From: CAZZCN01 sp964652975
GTDB taxonomy: Bacteria; Bacillota; Clostridia; Saccharofermentanales; UBA5734
Assembly: GCA_964652975.1 (NCBI GenBank)
Contig: CAZZCN010000035.1
Location: 1 to 29,645, forward strand
DNA length: 29,645 nucleotides
Direction of reading: 5' to 3'
Of this stretch, positions 1 through 6,266 are shown in pieces. The position numbers and the translations under genes were made by a program. How positions within the stretch are numbered: position 1 is the stretch's first letter; the number at the start of each line of letters is the position of its first letter. Below the pieces are notes generated by a model. That model had not been told where the DNA came from. It made no database searches and saw only the letters and a program-made list of their open reading frames with translations.

Positions 1-55
1 TTCGTTGACAGTAATCAGTTGATATGTTTTAACTCTTGTCAGTGAAATCTGTGGC
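1..55. repeat. Partial repeat arm, 'attcgttgac ... tccgtgaaatccgtgg' class
   Basis: The sequence reads ttcgttgac, then a spacer, then cttgtcagtgaaatctgtgg. It closely parallels 1534-1575 (attcgttgac ... cttgtccgtgaaatccgtgg), the right arm of the next repeat. This is therefore a second, slightly diverged copy of that arm, cut by the window edge. It lies downstream of the GT9-like gene. Whether it forms a full palindromic element cannot be seen here. Confidence 0.6.
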
Positions 56-73
56 AAAGTTTATTCTTCCTCC

Positions 74-100
74 CGCCGCGTCTCAGCGTCGCTGCGCGAA
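74..100. repeat. Short GC-rich REP-like motif
   Basis: On the minus strand the motif reads as alternating GCAGCGACGC and TGAGACGCGG units, unlike the AT-rich DNA around it. It resembles the dispersed 'cgcagagacgcagag' type of short repeat common in many bacterial genomes. Only one copy is in the window, so the repeat status rests on this resemblance. The rest of 101-184 shows no recognisable gene. Confidence 0.3.
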
Positions 101-184
101 AATTGCCTTCAACGGCTTCAACGTGTAACGTCTTCAGCTATTCTTCAGAAGTCCATAGCAAGAGTGTGACCCCGTCGGCCTCCA

Positions 185-1354
185 CTAATTTGATTTAACT
201 TTGTGTTTAGCGAAATATTTTTTTGCTAAACGATAACTCCATGAACCTTTGGGAAATAATACACTTCTGATTATTGATATGCTGAAACCATATATGAATG
301 CAATGAAAAGGCCAATAGGGCGGATATGTCTATTGGCCTGCAATGTATTATGGTACACGTTGCGGAATGAACTTATTTTTCGACTGTGCAACCAAAGGAT
401 ATAGGCAAGAGTTTTAAAAGAACCGGCAGTCAGTTCTAGCTCCTGATCATACACTCTCCTCGTATCGGCAAAACCCTTGGTAAAATAAAAATCTAGAATT
501 TCATTTAGTTTTTCTTTTGATTTGTCATGGATTTCTAAAATGTGACGGCTATCCATATTCCAAAGCTTAAAATCATATGCAACCCCTGCAAAAGGAAATG
601 CATTTTTATTGATGATTTGCATGGAATTTAATTTCTTGGACCATTCAGAAGTGCAAAGCCATGTTATACCACTGGAACATCCTATCAGAAGAGTGCAATA
701 CTTTGAAAGTTCCGCATTCTCCCGGAAAGTTAAAGCACTTGCATCAATAATTTGCTTTGTATTCGAAACTATTGTTTTGTGTGATGAAAGTATGAAGCAT
801 ACGTTCTGATGCAAATCGGTAACTCTTTTTGCAACTTCACAAGCAAATTCTACACTTACTGAAGATTGTCCACTCCCTGGCACACATTCGAATAAGATAA
901 CTTCTTTGAAAGAATTCAACGAATGTTTTTCAGCATATTTACGGACATTCTCCACTTCTTGAACGGAAAGTTTTATTACCGGGGCAACAGAAACAGTAAT
1001 AGGTTTACCATAGCTGCGCAATATTGATGAACGGATAGTCCCGTCAAAATTATGCCAGTTTTTATGTGGGAGTTGGGAAAACACCAATTCGTCATATACT
1101 CCAGCATCTTTCCGCCTGATTGCCTCTCTTTCAAATTTATTCCAACTATCACCGGCATAATCCCCGTCTGCCAGGGGAATTTCCCAGATTTCGTCAATAT
1201 GCGGATTTAATTCCAAAATAGATTTATATTTAGATGCTATTGCCCAGGTAATATGACTATCCGGGTAATCACTTTTTATTTGTTTGGCTATGGCAGTGGC
1301 ATATAAGCAGTCGCCAAAACAAGCTAGTTGGCCTATTAGGTATCGCCTCTTCAT
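185..1354 (-). CDS. GT9 (heptosyltransferase)-like glycosyltransferase
   Basis: Predicted cytoplasmic glycosyltransferase of 389 aa, adding a sugar to the growing surface glycan. The N terminus (MKRRYLIGQLACFGDCLYAT) has the G-x-x-GD-x-L-x-x-T pattern that opens GT9/ADP-heptose transferase-type proteins, where the GD replaces the usual glycine-rich turn. Residues of the second Rossmann-like domain follow from about 150 (VILFECVPGSG), with a late LLIGCSSGITWL segment like the GT9 donor-site region. The C-terminal 80 or so residues are basic with one hydrophobic stretch (IGLFIAFIYGFSISII), possibly a membrane-association helix. The start is the only ATG near the domain start; its Shine-Dalgarno is weak. 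It is the last gene of the series and is separated from the SDR gene upstream by a 172-bp palindromic repeat. Acceptor and donor are unknown. GT9-like is fairly secure; heptose specificity is not. Confidence 0.7.
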   Translation of the reverse strand: MKRRYLIGQLACFGDCLYATAIAKQIKSDYPDSHITWAIASKYKSILELNPHIDEIWEIPLADGDYAGDSWNKFEREAIRRKDAGVYDELVFSQLPHKNWHNFDGTIRSSILRSYGKPITVSVAPVIKLSVQEVENVRKYAEKHSLNSFKEVILFECVPGSGQSSVSVEFACEVAKRVTDLHQNVCFILSSHKTIVSNTKQIIDASALTFRENAELSKYCTLLIGCSSGITWLCTSEWSKKLNSMQIINKNAFPFAGVAYDFKLWNMDSRHILEIHDKSKEKLNEILDFYFTKGFADTRRVYDQELELTAGSFKTLAYILWLHSRKISSFRNVYHNTLQANRHIRPIGLFIAFIYGFSISIIRSVLFPKGSWSYRLAKKYFAKHKVKSN

Positions 1355-1403
1355 CTTGCATGTCCCGAGTTATAAAACAGGCATCTTGCCTATGAGATTT
1401 TTT

Positions 1404-1575
1404 GTCCACGAATTACGCGAATTTGCACGAATTCAATACTATTACACGAATAAAAACTTGCTGTGAGTTTTATTTTGTTGCAAAATAAAATTCTCAGCAA
1501 AAATGTGTATTTAAATTCGATAAATTAGAGTAATTCGTTGACTATATGTTAAATCTTGTCCGTGAAATCCGTGGC
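1404..1575. repeat. Palindromic repeat element with CCACGAATTAC arms (unit A)
   Basis: The left arm (from 1404) is built of CACGAATT-type units: gtccacgaattacgcg, then ttgcacgaattc, then attacacgaa. The core at 1458-1500 is an imperfect palindrome with 20-nt arms: TTGCTGTGAGTTTTATTTTG pairs with the 3' half with two mismatches. The right arm (1534-1575) reads attcgttgac ... tccgtgaaatccgtggc. The core matches the core at 29596-29638 in 40 of 43 positions, although the arms there are partly of another class. The element fills the gap between the SDR stop and the GT9-like start. Confidence 0.85.
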
Positions 1576-1582
1576 TGGCTTA

Positions 1583-2458
1583 TTAATTTCCCAGAACCAT
1601 CATTCTCGCCAGCTCATGAATATCGGTCTTTGGTTTCCAGCCAAGTTTATTCATAGTTTGTGGATTTGATACTAATCTCTTGAATTCCGCAACATATCCT
1701 TCTTTAAATTTCACATATTGCCGCCAGTCCCTGCCAATCAACTCAAAACAGCATTCAATCCAATCCTGTATTGTATAACCCACCCCAGATCCAATAACTG
1801 CCTCATAAATCTTGTCTTGTTCAAGTAATGTCAAAATCCCCGCAGCCATATCTCCTGCAAAAGTCCATTCCTTCTCGACCGATATATCCCCTATCTCAAT
1901 CTTCTCTTCACTGCCAGAAGCAATCCTCCTGACAGCGCTTGCAATCATCTGACTCATATGCGAAGGTTTCCGTAGTGGACTCTCGTGATGAAACAAATAT
2001 CCGACATAAACTTTGAGTCCGAGTGAACGGAAATAACGCGCTGCATAAACCGATTGGATTCTGGCGACAGAATATGGATTTAATGCTTCAAAAGGATCGT
2101 TCTCCGAGATTGGCTGTCCTGAATTTCTGAATTGGACACCGCTGCCTGTGATAAACACTTTAGCATTTGGGGCGTAGAGCCGGACTGCCTCAAGGATATT
2201 CAACGTGCCTGTGGATATTGTTTCATGGTTTTCAAAAATTGCGGAATGCCGGGTGGTGGAGTTTGCGGCAAGATGGAATACGTATGAGGGAGAATATTCA
2301 CGGATGAATTGTCTGACTTGGGAAAAATCGGAAACATCTCCTATTATGCCATTTCCTGAACGGCTGATGCCTAACGGCTCAATCCCTTTTTTACGAAGGA
2401 GCCTCCCCAAATAGTGCCCGTCCTGGCCATTTGCACCGAAAATAAGCGCAGTCGACAT
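1583..2458 (-). CDS. GDP-mannose 4,6-dehydratase-like SDR with Arg at the catalytic Lys position
   Basis: Nucleotide-sugar SDR of 291 aa. The N terminus (ALIFGANGQDGHYLGRLL) carries the GxxGxxG NAD(P) site in the GQDG form typical of GDP-mannose 4,6-dehydratase (GMD), and FHHESPLR near residue 165 matches the GMD 'NHESP.R' segment. The start is set at 2458, not at an in-frame codon 39 nt upstream, because AGGA lies about 8 nt before this ATG and the Rossmann strand begins at once. The protein is shorter than most GMDs (about 340-370 aa). The catalytic YxxxK reads Y129-S-V-A-R133: the lysine is arginine (codon AGA). The gene is flanked on both sides by palindromic repeats. It could act as an atypical dehydratase, reductase or epimerase, or be inactive. 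Confidence 0.75.
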   Translation of the reverse strand: MSTALIFGANGQDGHYLGRLLRKKGIEPLGISRSGNGIIGDVSDFSQVRQFIREYSPSYVFHLAANSTTRHSAIFENHETISTGTLNILEAVRLYAPNAKVFITGSGVQFRNSGQPISENDPFEALNPYSVARIQSVYAARYFRSLGLKVYVGYLFHHESPLRKPSHMSQMIASAVRRIASGSEEKIEIGDISVEKEWTFAGDMAAGILTLLEQDKIYEAVIGSGVGYTIQDWIECCFELIGRDWRQYVKFKEGYVAEFKRLVSNPQTMNKLGWKPKTDIHELARMMVLGN

Positions 2459-2492
2459 GAAAATTCCTACTATAATTAGATTAAAAGATCTC

Positions 2493-2656
2493 ACCACTAA
2501 TTCACACTAACAAGAGACACTAACAATAATATATGCGTTGAATTCTATTTTTTACGGAAAATATAATTCGACGCATGGTTTTGTTATAATTAGGATATTG
2601 ACCATCTTGGTTAGTATTTTACTTATTGTCAGTGCCCGTTAGTGAGAGTTAGTGGT
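2493..2656. repeat. Palindromic TIR repeat with ACCACTAA arms (unit B)
   Basis: A 164-bp unit. The left arm begins accactaattcacactaac with ACTAA boxes at offsets 4, 14 and 27. The right arm ends cgttagtgagagttagtggt, its near-perfect reverse complement. The core at 2533-2576 is a 44-nt imperfect palindrome, ATGCGTTGAATTCTATTTT ... AAAATATAATTCGACGCAT. The unit lies exactly between the methyltransferase stop and the SDR start, so it would be transcribed between them as a stem-loop. Confidence 0.9.
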
Positions 2657-2671
2657 TATATTTTATTATTA

Positions 2672-3934
2672 TTATTTTTTCTTGATTATCTCAATGGTCG
2701 GCAAGGGGAATATGAGGCCAACTCCTTTTTCGAGCATCTCTTTTTCCCGTTTCACAAACTCTTCTTTAAAATGCCATGGCAACACCAGATAATAATCCGG
2801 ATTCATGGCCCGGGATTCGGCTTCACTTACTATTGGAATGTCAGTTCCAAGAGTAAATGCACCATATTTGTCGGGATTCCTTTCCGCTGCGACATCAATT
2901 ATACGGTTGTCAATATCACACCATTGCAGGATGGTATTGCCTTTTGTGGACGCACCGTATATGTGTATTTTATTTCCTTCCTTCTTAAGCTTCCTCAAGA
3001 GTGAACTCAATTCCTCTCTGTGAACATTGATATGATCCTGAAAATTCTTGTAAGGTTTGTCGGTATCCAGTTCCATGTCAAATTCTTCCTGCCGTAACAC
3101 ATTCATATTCTGGTGGTAGATATCATTTTTATAACGGTAGTTCTGTGAATGAGTGGCATAACAGCGCAAACTACCTCCGTTAATGTTATTAAGAGCAACA
3201 TTGAACACTTTCATGTCAGCCATCTTCAAAATGTGTTCTATCACTGCAAGACTGTAGTATTCTAGGTGTTCGTGGCATATCGTGTCGTAGGAATTCATCT
3301 TCAGCATGGTCGGCATATAGGACATTTCAAATATCCAGATTCCATCAGGAGAAAGAATGTTCTTGATTCCCTTTACAAAAGATATCGGATCCTCAAGGTC
3401 ATAAAACATTGCTATTGAGGTTATAATATCAATTTTCTTGCCATTGAGCCGTGATACTAACTCTTCAGATGGGAATATGTCCTGAACTACGGCAATGTCT
3501 CCAGAAATCTCCTGTGAAAGATCGGACGGGTCAACCCCGAATTTTTCACATTCTTTTGGATAATATTTAAAGAGTGTGCCGTCATTGCAGCCAATATCAA
3601 GCACCCGGGCTGCCGGCTTCTTGACTATCCCCATTGCATCCTCCGCAATACCCCGCAGGTGATTGCGCATGGTCTCGTTTGTTCCGGACCGATACCAATA
3701 GGCGGAATAAAGAACCTGCGGCGGAACAGTATGTTCCATCTGTAACAATCCACAAGCCTTTTCATCCCTCATCGGATCGCAACGAACCAAGGAAAGAAGA
3801 ATTTTCCGGTTCGGTGGAATCTCTTTCCCGGGCTTGACAAATGAGCCCTGAAGATGCTGCTCTCCAAGATTTATAACCTTTGTAAGTGCGGATGATCCGC
3901 ACACACGGCAAGTATTACGATGAATTAAATGCAT
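2672..3934 (-). CDS. C-methyltransferase-type SAM methyltransferase (TcaB9/NovU-like architecture)
   Basis: Predicted SAM-dependent methyltransferase of 420 aa acting on a nucleotide sugar or glycan. It has the three-part layout of sugar C-methyltransferases: an N-terminal zinc-type cysteine region (C9, C12, C52, C61), a Rossmann methyltransferase domain with motif I VLDIGCNDGT at 111-120, and a C-terminal domain with IYGASTKGNTILQW near 325-340. The segment at 220-223 reads CHEH, where the characterised sugar C-methyltransferases have YHEH, so the tyrosine is cysteine here. The ATG at 3934 has a good Shine-Dalgarno (GAGGGGAAG). The gene is isolated between repeat units B and C. A second protein of the same architecture lies at 26968-28185. 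O- or N-methylation is possible too. Confidence 0.8.
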   Translation of the reverse strand: MHLIHRNTCRVCGSSALTKVINLGEQHLQGSFVKPGKEIPPNRKILLSLVRCDPMRDEKACGLLQMEHTVPPQVLYSAYWYRSGTNETMRNHLRGIAEDAMGIVKKPAARVLDIGCNDGTLFKYYPKECEKFGVDPSDLSQEISGDIAVVQDIFPSEELVSRLNGKKIDIITSIAMFYDLEDPISFVKGIKNILSPDGIWIFEMSYMPTMLKMNSYDTICHEHLEYYSLAVIEHILKMADMKVFNVALNNINGGSLRCYATHSQNYRYKNDIYHQNMNVLRQEEFDMELDTDKPYKNFQDHINVHREELSSLLRKLKKEGNKIHIYGASTKGNTILQWCDIDNRIIDVAAERNPDKYGAFTLGTDIPIVSEAESRAMNPDYYLVLPWHFKEEFVKREKEMLEKGVGLIFPLPTIEIIKKK

Positions 3935-3982
3935 AGACTTCCCCTCATGGTTATCATTAAGTTTTCAACTTTAAACAATACT

Positions 3983-4040
3983 GTCCACGAATTACAAAAT
4001 TCTTTAACCACTAACTCTCACTAACAATAGACACTAACAA
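3983..4040. repeat. Hybrid repeat arms: CCACGAATTAC followed by ACCACTAAC
   Basis: gtccacgaattac (3983-3995) is followed at 4007-4040 by a full ACCACTAAC-type arm with ACTAAC boxes at offsets 4, 14 and 27. No core or right arm follows directly; after about 20 nt unit C begins with its own left arm. This looks like an orphan or nested left arm. The same pairing of the two arm classes occurs at 29514-29586. Confidence 0.75.
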
Positions 4041-4061
4041 TAATATTTACTGGGAGTTTTC

Positions 4062-4202
4062 ACCACTAACCTCCACTAACTGGAGACACTAACAAGACAT
4101 ATGCAATGAATGAAGTTTTCGGGAGAAAATTTCATTCATTGCATGGTTTAGTTATTTTTAAGACTCTTGCTTGGTTAGTGCCCGTTAGTGAGAGATAGTG
4201 GT
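4062..4202. repeat. Palindromic TIR repeat (unit C)
   Basis: A 141-bp unit with an ACCACTAAC-type left arm and a gttagtgagagatagtggt right arm. The core at 4101-4144 is a 44-nt palindrome with one mismatch in its 20-nt arms: ATGCAATGAATGAAGTTTTC and GAAAATTTCATTCATTGCAT. The core is identical, base for base, to that of unit E (5040-5083) on the other side of the GxxExxY gene, and the whole units are the same length. The junction to unit D is gaagcccttaatgcatttta. Confidence 0.9.
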
Positions 4203-4222
4203 GAAGCCCTTAATGCATTTTA

Positions 4223-4584
4223 ACCACTAACCTACACTAACAAAAGATACACTAACGAACATTTGCTGTGAGTTTGATTTGCCAAAGCGCAAATAAAATT
4301 CACAGCAAGGTTTGTATTTAAAAACCTGACACAGGGGAACAATTCTATTTTTAGGCACCAATAAGACATATGAGTTGAATGATATTTTTTATCCTGAAAA
4401 TATCATTCGACTCATGGTTAGTATTTAAATTCCTGGAACCCTTACCCACTAACCGGAACTAGCCCAAAAATATAGTATTTTAACTTATAACGAAGCCCAT
4501 GCGTCGAATTATATTTTTATCTTAAAAATAGAATTCAACGCATAACTTTATTGTTAGTGTCTCCCGTTAGTGAGAGTTAGTGGT
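4223..4584. repeat. Composite palindromic repeat with three cores (unit D)
   Basis: A 362-bp composite unit. It has an ACCACTAAC left arm, then core 1 at 4263-4308 (TTGCTGTGAGTTTGATTTGC ... TCACAGCAA). A linker containing aattctatttttaggcacca follows, then core 2 at 4370-4415 (ATGAGTTGAATGATATTT ... CGACTCAT) and core 3 at 4499-4543 (ATGCGTCGAATTATATTTT ... CAACGCAT). It closes with the right arm gttagtgagagttagtggt. Units F and G have the same order of core 1, linker, core 2 and right arm but lack core 3. It ends 19 nt from the GxxExxY stop codon. Confidence 0.88.
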
Positions 4585-4603
4585 GACGCTTTTTCTTTCA
4601 TGT

Positions 4604-4969
4604 TCATATCATGAATCTTTCCCATTTAAGTTCATGTGTATCCCCGAAGTTCAGCAAATATCCGACTATTGTTTTTGTAAGCCGCATATAGTTGAGCAGT
4701 TGAGCTCGATGTTCGTCGGCCAGCTCTTTGACCGCCTTTAATTCCACCATGATCCCGTCATAAACATACAAGTCAGGAACATATATTTTGACAAGTTTCT
4801 TCTGTTTATAATAGACATGCAATCCTTTTTTCGACTCAAAAGGGATTCCACGAAGTTTCAATTCCTCTTCAAGACATTGCTGATAGATTTCCTCAAGCAG
4901 CCCACCTTTCATTTCATGATATACTTCAATCGCAGCACCGATTAGATTGTAACCTTCTTGCTTTAACAT
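4604..4969 (-). CDS. GxxExxY protein (TIGR04256 type), embedded in the repeat array
   Basis: Small protein of 121 aa of the GxxExxY family. The name-giving motif is seen as G-L-L-E-E-I-Y, followed by QQCLEEELKLRGIPFE. Later come VPDLYVYDGIMVELKAV and the C-terminal LLNYMRLTKTIVGYLLNFG. The D-x(n)-E-x-K arrangement (D of VPDL, ELK) is what a PD-(D/E)XK nuclease fold would use, but activity is unproven. The start is placed at the third possible codon (4969) because GAAAGG lies 6 nt upstream; ATG at 4975 and TTG at 4985-4987 are alternatives. It is out of place in a glycan locus. Repeat units C and D lie on one side, 19 nt from its stop, and units E, F and G on the other, so it looks like cargo or partner of the repeats. 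Family assignment is firm; function is not known. Confidence 0.88.
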   Translation of the reverse strand: MLKQEGYNLIGAAIEVYHEMKGGLLEEIYQQCLEEELKLRGIPFESKKGLHVYYKQKKLVKIYVPDLYVYDGIMVELKAVKELADEHRAQLLNYMRLTKTIVGYLLNFGDTHELKWERFMI

Positions 4970-5000
4970 AAACATCCTTTCAAACAATTAAGAATTTTCA

Positions 5001-5141
5001 ACCACTAACTCACACTAACAAGATACACTAACAAGTCATATGCAATGAATGAAGTTTTCGGGAGAAAATTTCATTCATTGCATGGTTTGGTTATTTTTAA
5101 GTCTCTCGCTTGGATAGTGCTCGTTAGTGTCAGTTAGTGGT
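5001..5141. repeat. Palindromic TIR repeat (unit E)
   Basis: A 141-bp unit, same length as unit C, with identical core (5040-5083). Left-arm ACTAAC boxes sit at offsets 4, 14 and 27. The right arm (gctcgttagtgtcagttagtggt) has a few changes from unit C. It starts 12-31 nt upstream of the possible GxxExxY starts. It is followed by gacgctttttgct, the same continuation (gacgcttttt) that follows unit D's right arm before the GxxExxY gene. Confidence 0.9.
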
Positions 5142-5159
5142 GACGCTTTTTGCTTATTG

Positions 5160-5321
5160 TAAAATTAAGTTCACAGCAAGGCTTGTATTTTAACACCTGA
5201 TACGCGGTGTACAATTCTATTTTTTAGGAACCTGTAGATTATATGAGTTGAATGATATTTTATTCCTATAAAATGACATTCAACTCATTGTTAGTGTCTC
5301 CCGTTAGTGAGAGTTAGCGGT
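5160..5321. repeat. 5'-truncated composite palindromic repeat (unit F)
   Basis: Begins in the middle of core 1: only the right half (aagttcacagcaagg) remains, and the left arm is missing. The linker is intact (ctgatacgcggtgtac, aattctattttttaggaacc). Core 2 lies at 5243-5288 (ATGAGTTGAATGATATTTTA ... ATTCAACTCAT) and the right arm ends cgttagtgagagttagcggt. It is joined to unit G by gaagctcttaatgcatttt, almost the same spacer that joins units C and D. Confidence 0.85.
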
Positions 5322-5340
5322 GAAGCTCTTAATGCATTTT

Positions 5341-5567
5341 ACCACTAACCTACACTAACAAGACACACTAGCAATAACATTTGCTGTGTGTTTGATTTGC
5401 CAAAGCGCAAATAAAATTCACAGCAAAGTTTGTACTTAAATTCCTGATACGCGGTGTACTATTCTATTTTTAGGAACCAGTAAGTAATATGAGTTGAATA
5501 ATATTTTTTTCAAAAAAAATAACATTCAACGCATTGTTAGTGTCTCTTGTTAGTGAGAGTTAGTGGT
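5341..5567. repeat. Composite palindromic repeat with two cores (unit G)
   Basis: The most complete 227-bp composite copy. It has an ACCACTAAC left arm with boxes at offsets 4, 14 and 27, and core 1 at 5381-5426 (TTGCTGTGTGTTTGATTTGC ... TCACAGCAA). The linker has ctgatacgcggtgtac and attctatttttaggaacc, and core 2 lies at 5489-5534 (ATGAGTTGAATAATATTT ... TTCAACGCAT). The right arm ends gttagtgagagttagtggt. It ends about 40 nt before the stop of the DUF4254/DUF6165-like gene. Confidence 0.88.
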
Positions 5568-5607
5568 GACGTCTTTTCTTAACTCCAGAACTTCTAATTC
5601 GGTGCAG

Positions 5608-6054
5608 TTAGGGGCAACTTTTATTATTTACTAAATCGCAAAATTGGCGGTCTATGCTGTCAATACACTTGTTCCGTTTAAGATTCAAAAGAGCCAGTTG
5701 TTTCACCACAGCGTTCTTCTGATCCGCAGGGACACTTTCAAAATCATAGACCTTTTCCTGTTCATGCCATAGAAGGCAGTTTACTTCAGCAAGCTTTGAA
5801 AACACCTCTCCTATTGATCCGGAAACATCTGCAACAGCATTTCCTTCTTCCTTGTAAACCTTGTTTGAAGAAAACACGAGTCGTTCCGCGGGAATCACAC
5901 CCTTAACTGCATCAGAGACGAATTCATCAATCTCAGTCTTGAGCTGCCTTTCCTGGAGTTCGAGACTCTTCAATCGTTCTTTGTCTTCAGAATGATACTG
6001 CTTGAGTTTGACGATCGTCAGTTTGTCACATAATGAACCTAGTGTTTCTGCCAT
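5608..6054 (-). CDS. DUF4254/DUF6165-like small helical protein of glycan loci
   Basis: A 148-aa protein without signal peptide or membrane segment. The start (ETLGSLCDKLTIVKLKQYH) matches the 'G.L.DKL.IL.LK..H' pattern, and LAEVNCLLWHEQEKVYDF ... LLNLKRNKCIDSIDRQF matches the 'N..LWH.ED ... LN..RN..I..ID' pattern. These belong to DUF4254 and the related DUF6165, small alpha-helical proteins found near glycosyltransferases. Their function is unknown to me. The ATG at 6054 has a clear Shine-Dalgarno (GAGGGATAATT). Downstream is repeat unit G; upstream is a glycosyltransferase stub. It is real by codon structure and ribosome binding site; which DUF applies was judged by eye. Confidence 0.65.
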   Translation of the reverse strand: MAETLGSLCDKLTIVKLKQYHSEDKERLKSLELQERQLKTEIDEFVSDAVKGVIPAERLVFSSNKVYKEEGNAVADVSGSIGEVFSKLAEVNCLLWHEQEKVYDFESVPADQKNAVVKQLALLNLKRNKCIDSIDRQFCDLVNNKSCP

Positions 6055-6137
6055 AATTATCCCTCATCTTTTATTATCCCATTTATCATATGTCTTCTAT
6101 CGTTTAAGATGTGCACTGTGAAAATCATTCAGCTTGC

Positions 6138-6224
6138 CTAATTAATGATGCTGTCTAGCGTTTCGCCGATGAATTTTCCAAAATTATAGGTAGGGATACA
6201 AATTGATAAATGAGTATTAGTCAT
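6138..6224 (-). pseudogene. 28-codon N-terminal stub of a GT2 glycosyltransferase
   Basis: An ATG at 6224 opens a short frame whose first residues (MTNTHLSICIPTYNFGK, then FIGETLDSIIN) are the canonical start of a GT2 glycosyltransferase: beta-strand, P-T-Y-N nucleotide loop, then the first helix. It stops with TAG exactly where family members continue with 'Q.Y...E.IVVDD.S.D'. The following 80 nt, up to the DUF4254-like gene, show no continuation in any frame. GGAG lies 13 nt upstream. It sits just after the GT4 gene in the same direction. The best reading is a gene whose body was lost by deletion, leaving the 5' end. Confidence 0.7.
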
Positions 6225-6266
6225 GGCTTTACAAACTCCAACATTATAGCTTTTTCCTGTGTTTAT

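Noticed and set aside
2642..3004. 120-codon plus-strand frame
   Set aside because: It is antisense to the C-methyltransferase 3' end and repeat B; no ribosome binding site and no family resemblance.
1404..5567. Integron cassette array: same-direction genes separated by palindromic sites with ...TAAC/GTTA... ends
   Set aside because: The arms have CACTAAC and GTTAGTG, which do not fit the attC RYYYAAC and GTTRRRY cores. No integrase gene is in the window, and several gaps contain more than one unit.
4007..5567. CRISPR array
   Set aside because: Repeats are long, palindromic, of unequal length and with conserved rather than unique spacers; no cas genes.
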